A stretch of 64,000 bases of DNA. Origin: Candidatus Bathyarchaeota archaeon (GTDB lineage Archaea > Thermoproteota > Bathyarchaeia > Bathyarchaeales > Bathycorpusculaceae). The notes under the pieces are model-generated. The model saw only the letters and a list, made by a program, of their open reading frames with translations. It was not told where the DNA came from and ran no database searches. The translations under genes were made by a program, and so were the position numbers. The DNA lies in contig JAOZHU010000034.1 in the NCBI GenBank assembly GCA_026014705.1, positions 44,081-108,080 of the forward strand, read 5' to 3'. Position 1 is the first letter of the stretch. Every line of letters begins with the position of its first letter. Positions 60,833 to 64,000 of this stretch are shown one piece after another.

Positions 60833-61465
60833 ATGAAAGAGATAAAGCAAATAGACTTCACCTGTCCAAATTGCGAAAAAGAGTACATAGTATTAACTCC
60901 AATCGAAGAGATATTTTGCGGAAAAGGTGTTTGCTGTTCGTGTTGCAAGAAACAAGGCTTGCAATCTGATGAATGTAAGATGTTTCAGTTAGAGCTTAAA
61001 CGGGAATCCAATGGCACGTTTCTAAGCAGAGATGATATTAAAGGTCTCTTAATGGAGAAAGCGGTTAGCGATGCATTAACTTCTTTAAAAATACCTCACA
61101 CTCACAACCCATTTAATAATACTTACCCATGCTATCAGAATAAAAGACCTGATATTATAATTGAGAAACTTAATCTCGCCATAGAGTGCAAAAATTTAAA
61201 TCAAATTCAAATAGAGCAAAGTCTCTCTAACGCTTGGCTCGATGAAAACATAATAAGCAGACCTTACTTTAAAAATTACAAGCGTAAAATCGCATTTTTC
61301 AGCTACAAACCACGACAATCAAGTATTAAGTATCTGAATACGCATGGCTGGCGAATTTACAGTTTAGGCACACAAATTCTTACGGTAAAACAAATGAGAA
61401 AATCAATGGGCAAAATGAAACAAAGATTCTATTGGCTGAAGGTACATTTTCCTTCCCAATTGTAA
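60833..61465 (+). CDS. Zinc-finger PD-(D/E)XK nuclease-like protein
   Basis: A 210-residue element gene. The N-terminus is cysteine-rich: FTCPNCEKEY, then FCGKGVCCSCCKKQGLQSDEC, suggesting one or two zinc sites. From residue about 70, MEKAVSDALTSLKIPHTHNPF leads to KRPDIIIEKLNLAIECKNLNQ, a textbook PD-(D/E)XK core (Asp102, Glu112, Lys114 region). The rest, KIAFFSYKPRQSSIKYLNTHGWRIYSLG, fits the later strands. Base composition is AT-rich, unlike the host. A restriction-like or Holliday-junction-resolvase-like role is possible; the exact target is unknown. Confidence 0.72.
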   Translation: MKEIKQIDFTCPNCEKEYIVLTPIEEIFCGKGVCCSCCKKQGLQSDECKMFQLELKRESNGTFLSRDDIKGLLMEKAVSDALTSLKIPHTHNPFNNTYPCYQNKRPDIIIEKLNLAIECKNLNQIQIEQSLSNAWLDENIISRPYFKNYKRKIAFFSYKPRQSSIKYLNTHGWRIYSLGTQILTVKQMRKSMGKMKQRFYWLKVHFPSQL

Positions 61466-61558
61466 TATGCATGACATCCACACATCAATCAAACAAAAAA
61501 GGCGAACACCCCAGTTTTCAGGGTTAATTTATCAAATTATGTTAATTGTTATTAAATT

Positions 61559-61614
61559 CACTAATTGTCTAATTACTACTATGTTATTAACTAATTACTA
61601 ATTAACTAACTAAC
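61559..61614. repeat. Short AT-rich CTAATT repeats
   Basis: CTAATT occurs at 61561, 61569, 61591 and 61598, followed by AACTAAC repeats, within the AT-rich intergenic part of the element (61466-61828). Such arrays can be iterons or recombination accessory sites; it is otherwise gene-free. Confidence 0.5.
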
Positions 61615-61828
61615 ATTATCATATAAGGTAATGGTTGTTGCGCTAAAAGCATGGAGAAATTGACGAACCATTAAACAAATAGTGTATAATAGCATGTTGA
61701 AGTGTATGATAGGCTGAAGAGCTTGTTTGGTGAACATGCCGAATAGCAAAACCTAAAACTAACCGAAAAAGCGTGTTCTAAAGAATAGAATTAAATTAAG
61801 GTTAACATGTATATTGTATAGGGGTAAG

Positions 61829-62782
61829 ATGAAGAGAACGGCATTAGCACTAACACTCATCGTGACCGTTCTTGTTATGACGATAGTCGTTTTCTTATTT
61901 GTAGGAGTAAAGCCTAATTCATCCTCCTCCGATAACCCTGAACAGAAAACCCTGCTCGTAGAGAGTTTTAACGCCACAACTATCGGCAGTAAAGTAATTG
62001 GTGGCAATATCGTTCTTATTAACCCTACAAACAAGAGTTTTGAGAACTTAACATTAACAGTAAAAATAGACGATTCCGAACCAATAGTGCCAATTCTGCG
62101 TTTAATTAAGCCCTTAGCTACTGGAGCGACATTTAATCATTATTTAGTTGCAATAACTCAAATAAGCATCGAATCAAACCAAAATGAGACAATTCAGCTT
62201 TACCTATATAACCCAGACAAAATGGAACCACCTTTCTACGAGACAAGCGTAAACGTCCAAACTTTTAGTTCTCATGTAATCAGGTTTTACTTAACACAAA
62301 ACACCCTTGGCGACATAATAAACGGGCAACCATTCACAATTCCTCAAGAAAAGGCTTACTTACAAATCACAGGTTACAGTTCGATAGAACACGACAATGA
62401 CACATGGCATGAGATTTTCAACAGTACCAGAAATCGGTATGAATACATAAACGACAAGCCCAATTTCTACCAGCAATATCATCATTCTGCATTCTTTCCA
62501 CTCGACCCAAGCTCCTATAATTGGGCAAAATCACTAAACCAAATAGGCGAACATTACTTCAATGTAACAATATTCAATAACAATACTTTTCCAGTTGGAA
62601 AGGTAACATTGAATTTTGGAGACGGTGGTGTGGAAATGGCGTTGCAAGACAAAATTATCCAACCAAATGAAACATATGTTTTCCCAATAGCCGTGAGTGG
62701 CAAGGATTGGTCGAGCGTTGAAAATGTTAATCAACTGAGCAATTTCTTTCCAGCATATGCAAGTGGCGATTTGGTCCAATAG
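61829..62782 (+). CDS. Signal-anchored extracellular protein of the element
   Basis: A protein of about 317 residues. The N-terminus is an uncleaved-looking signal anchor (MKRTALALTLIVTVLVMTIVVFLFVG), followed by a beta-rich, Asn/Thr-rich outer domain with many potential N-glycosylation sites, and no catalytic motif. I chose ATG 61829 because AGGGGTAAG lies directly upstream; an in-frame TTG at 61814 is the alternative. It is the last gene before the right end. Surface exclusion, adhesion or defence-type roles are conceivable but unsupported. Confidence 0.7.
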   Translation: MKRTALALTLIVTVLVMTIVVFLFVGVKPNSSSSDNPEQKTLLVESFNATTIGSKVIGGNIVLINPTNKSFENLTLTVKIDDSEPIVPILRLIKPLATGATFNHYLVAITQISIESNQNETIQLYLYNPDKMEPPFYETSVNVQTFSSHVIRFYLTQNTLGDIINGQPFTIPQEKAYLQITGYSSIEHDNDTWHEIFNSTRNRYEYINDKPNFYQQYHHSAFFPLDPSSYNWAKSLNQIGEHYFNVTIFNNNTFPVGKVTLNFGDGGVEMALQDKIIQPNETYVFPIAVSGKDWSSVENVNQLSNFFPAYASGDLVQ

Positions 62783-62824
62783 CGTTTTTGCAAACGATTA
62801 AATAATTGCGTAAAATTATTTGAC

Positions 62825-62859
62825 TTAGATAACTCAAGCGAAGGTTTTGTTACCTATAG
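62825..62859 (-). repeat. Right end (attR-like) of the integrated element
   Basis: TTAGATAACT at 62825-62834, ten bases, then TTTTGTTACCTATAG at 62845-62859. Exact inverse of the left-end arms with identical spacing. The core ACCTATAG spans 62852-62859. Confidence 0.8.
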
Positions 62860-63049
62860 AGGGTCTATCCGTAACGCCTCTTCCGGAACTGTATACAAAG
62901 GAGGCTATAGATCACTCCAAACACAACAGCGCCTATTTATAGTTTAAATAAGGGGCCTATAGTTTTTTCCACGCACTAGTTTCCAGCTTCCTGCAAGGGG
63001 AAAATCTAAATGCAAGTGTGCAGCATGGTAATAGCGAGTTGGCAACAGC

Positions 63050-63430
63050 ATGACCGCAAAAGTAAAAGAAGACCCAGTCAAAATGCACAAAGACGCAAAC
63101 AACCTAATGGACAACGGCAAATACCAAGAAGCACGTGAACTTTTCCTACGCACAGCAGAGCTTTACCGCAAATCACAAAACTACTTCGACGCCGCAACAA
63201 TGCACTATAAAGCAGGCGAATGCAGCTTCGCATTGAAAGAATACGAAAAAGCAATCGAGCAATTCACCAAATCCGCTGACCTTTCATTCGAAAAAGGCTA
63301 CGACCGATTCGGCTTAAGCGCCTTAGACTACGCGAAAGACTGCAACAAAGCCTTAGGCAATACGCAGCAAGTGGCGGAACTGGAAAAGAAAATCAAAGAA
63401 GTTAAGGCAAAACTTGAAAGCACCTTCTAA
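63050..63430 (+). CDS. Tetratricopeptide-repeat protein
   Basis: A 126-residue all-helical protein with about three TPR-like repeats: ANNLMDNGKYQEARELFLRTAELYRKS, ATMHYKAGECSFALKEYEKAIEQFTKSADLSFE and YDRFGLSALDYAKDCNKALGNTQQVAELEKK. It is probably a scaffold for protein-protein contacts. TATTTATAG near 62935 could be its TATA box. The partner is unknown. Confidence 0.8.
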   Translation: MTAKVKEDPVKMHKDANNLMDNGKYQEARELFLRTAELYRKSQNYFDAATMHYKAGECSFALKEYEKAIEQFTKSADLSFEKGYDRFGLSALDYAKDCNKALGNTQQVAELEKKIKEVKAKLESTF

Positions 63431-63547
63431 ACGCCGATGTGGATATCAACCAAGCCACGTTTTTTCTTTTTCCCGCAAGCAACAGGTAACTTTAGAAATC
63501 CATAATAAAACCTAAAACCCAATTCTCTAACATCAAAGGCTCCCAAC

Positions 63548-64000
63548 ATGCCCACACTTTTCAAAGACCTAGCAGACCTCCTCGAAAAAATAGCCGCCAC
63601 ACGCAAACGCCTAGAAATAGTAAGCTTAACCGCTGACTTCCTGAAATCCTTAGACGCGGAAGAAACCGAACCAGCAGTCTCCATGATTCTCGGCAACGCA
63701 TTCCCGAAATACAACCAAAAAACCCTAGACATCAGCTGGACAACCCTGAGCAAAATCCTGCAACGCGTAACTAACGCAGACTGGAAAATTTTCCTCGACG
63801 CATTCAGCAGCACAGGCGACATCGGCTCAGCCACAAAAGCCCTCTTCGAAAAAACCACTCTAAAAAAGCAAACTATACTCTTCACAAAACCGCTCACGAT
63901 AACCGAAGTCAGACGCAACTTAGAAGCCATCGCCGAAACCTCAGGCTCAGGCGCAAGAGAAAAGAAAGAACGCCTGCTCACAGCGCTTTTAAGCCAAGCC
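63548..64000 (+). CDS. lig: ATP-dependent DNA ligase, N-terminal part (runs off right edge)
   Basis: Only 151 codons are present, from ATG 63548. The frame begins MPTLFKDLADLLEKIAATRK followed by RLEIVSLTADFLKSLDAEETEPAVSMILGNAFPKYNQKTLDISW. This is the helical DNA-binding N-terminal domain of archaeal/eukaryotic ATP-dependent DNA ligase. The adenylated lysine lies beyond the window. It seals Okazaki fragments and repair nicks. Confidence 0.85.
   Translation, partial: MPTLFKDLADLLEKIAATRKRLEIVSLTADFLKSLDAEETEPAVSMILGNAFPKYNQKTLDISWTTLSKILQRVTNADWKIFLDAFSSTGDIGSATKALFEKTTLKKQTILFTKPLTITEVRRNLEAIAETSGSGAREKKERLLTALLSQA

Larger units (their letters stand above)
58804..62859 (+). mobile_element. 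Integrated element with tyrosine recombinase and inverted arm sites, about 4.05 kb
   Basis: Both ends carry the same arrangement in opposite orientation: CTATAGGTAACAAAA, ten bases, then AGTTATCTAA. The 8-bp core ACCTATAG occurs at both ends as a direct repeat (58804-58811 and 62852-62859). Inside are a tyrosine-recombinase-like gene, a 39-residue frame, a zinc-finger PD-(D/E)XK nuclease and a signal-anchored protein. The interior is markedly more AT-rich than the host genes. Joining the ends would regenerate a fully palindromic attP. No replication gene or structural gene is seen. Confidence 0.8.

Noticed and set aside
32704-62872. Shared 12-mer GGTCTATCCGTA at the L10e promoter and outside the element's right end
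   Set aside because: A repeated 12-mer is expected by chance in 64 kb, and nothing else links the two sites.
63427-63981. 184-codon minus-strand frame at the right edge
   Set aside because: Antisense to the clear DNA ligase N-terminus.
1-64000. CRISPR arrays, cas genes and rRNA genes
   Set aside because: No regularly spaced direct repeats, cas-like proteins or rRNA segments were seen.

Overview
The window reads as an archaeal chromosome segment, most likely from a Bathyarchaeia-like lineage (Thermoproteota) or a relative. The archaeal signature genes are both subunits of DNA polymerase D, Orc1/Cdc6, HerA-NurA, RadB, an XPD helicase, GGGP synthase and CarS for ether lipids, Dph2, an Elf1-type factor, ribosomal protein L10e, a thermosome subunit and an intron-containing tRNA-Ser. 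Lineage is inferred from gene content and is not proven. Genes are dense, overlaps are short, many starts are TTG or GTG, and T-rich stretches follow several stops.

Layout. 1-4515: PolD large subunit (runs off the left edge), GGGP synthase, Elf1, and divergent nadE plus a nitrilase-family gene. 4516-9684: an unusual locus with four copies of an 18-bp motif around two unknown genes (one a membrane-anchored coiled-coil winged-helix protein), then nurA-herA and a winged-helix gene. 9685-10469: a gene-free, AT-rich stretch with two origin-recognition-box-like elements directly upstream of orc1/cdc6, a strong replication-origin candidate. 11812-15004: PolD small subunit, a DUF429 gene and an AbrB-PhoU regulator. 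15222-15350: tRNA-Ser(CGA) with an intron. 15440-17483: a secreted propeller gene broken by a frameshift at a perfect 19-bp inverted repeat.

18207-35730 is mostly metabolism and transport: a radical SAM fusion, an MgtE-like transporter with two PhoU-TrkA_C partners, S-adenosylhomocysteinase, a P-loop kinase, a PHP phosphoesterase and an APH-like kinase, PyrE, a dUTPase-fold protein, a Trm11-like methyltransferase, L10e and PEP synthase. 36010-49650 holds surface proteins, Dph2, a METTL5-like methyltransferase, CarS-RadB, a Clp1-type RNA kinase, XPD and endonuclease III. 49695-58647 holds an acetyltransferase, a CBS protein, Sua5, the thermosome, thymidylate synthase, and an ArsR/ACR3 arsenic locus with matching operators.

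58804-62859 is a small AT-rich integrated element. Its ends carry matching inverted arm sequences around a shared 8-bp core, and it encodes a tyrosine-recombinase-like protein, a tiny ORF, a zinc-finger PD-(D/E)XK nuclease and a membrane-anchored extracellular protein. I consider it the best candidate for an undescribed system, followed by the 18-bp motif locus. The window ends in a TPR protein and the start of an ATP-dependent DNA ligase.
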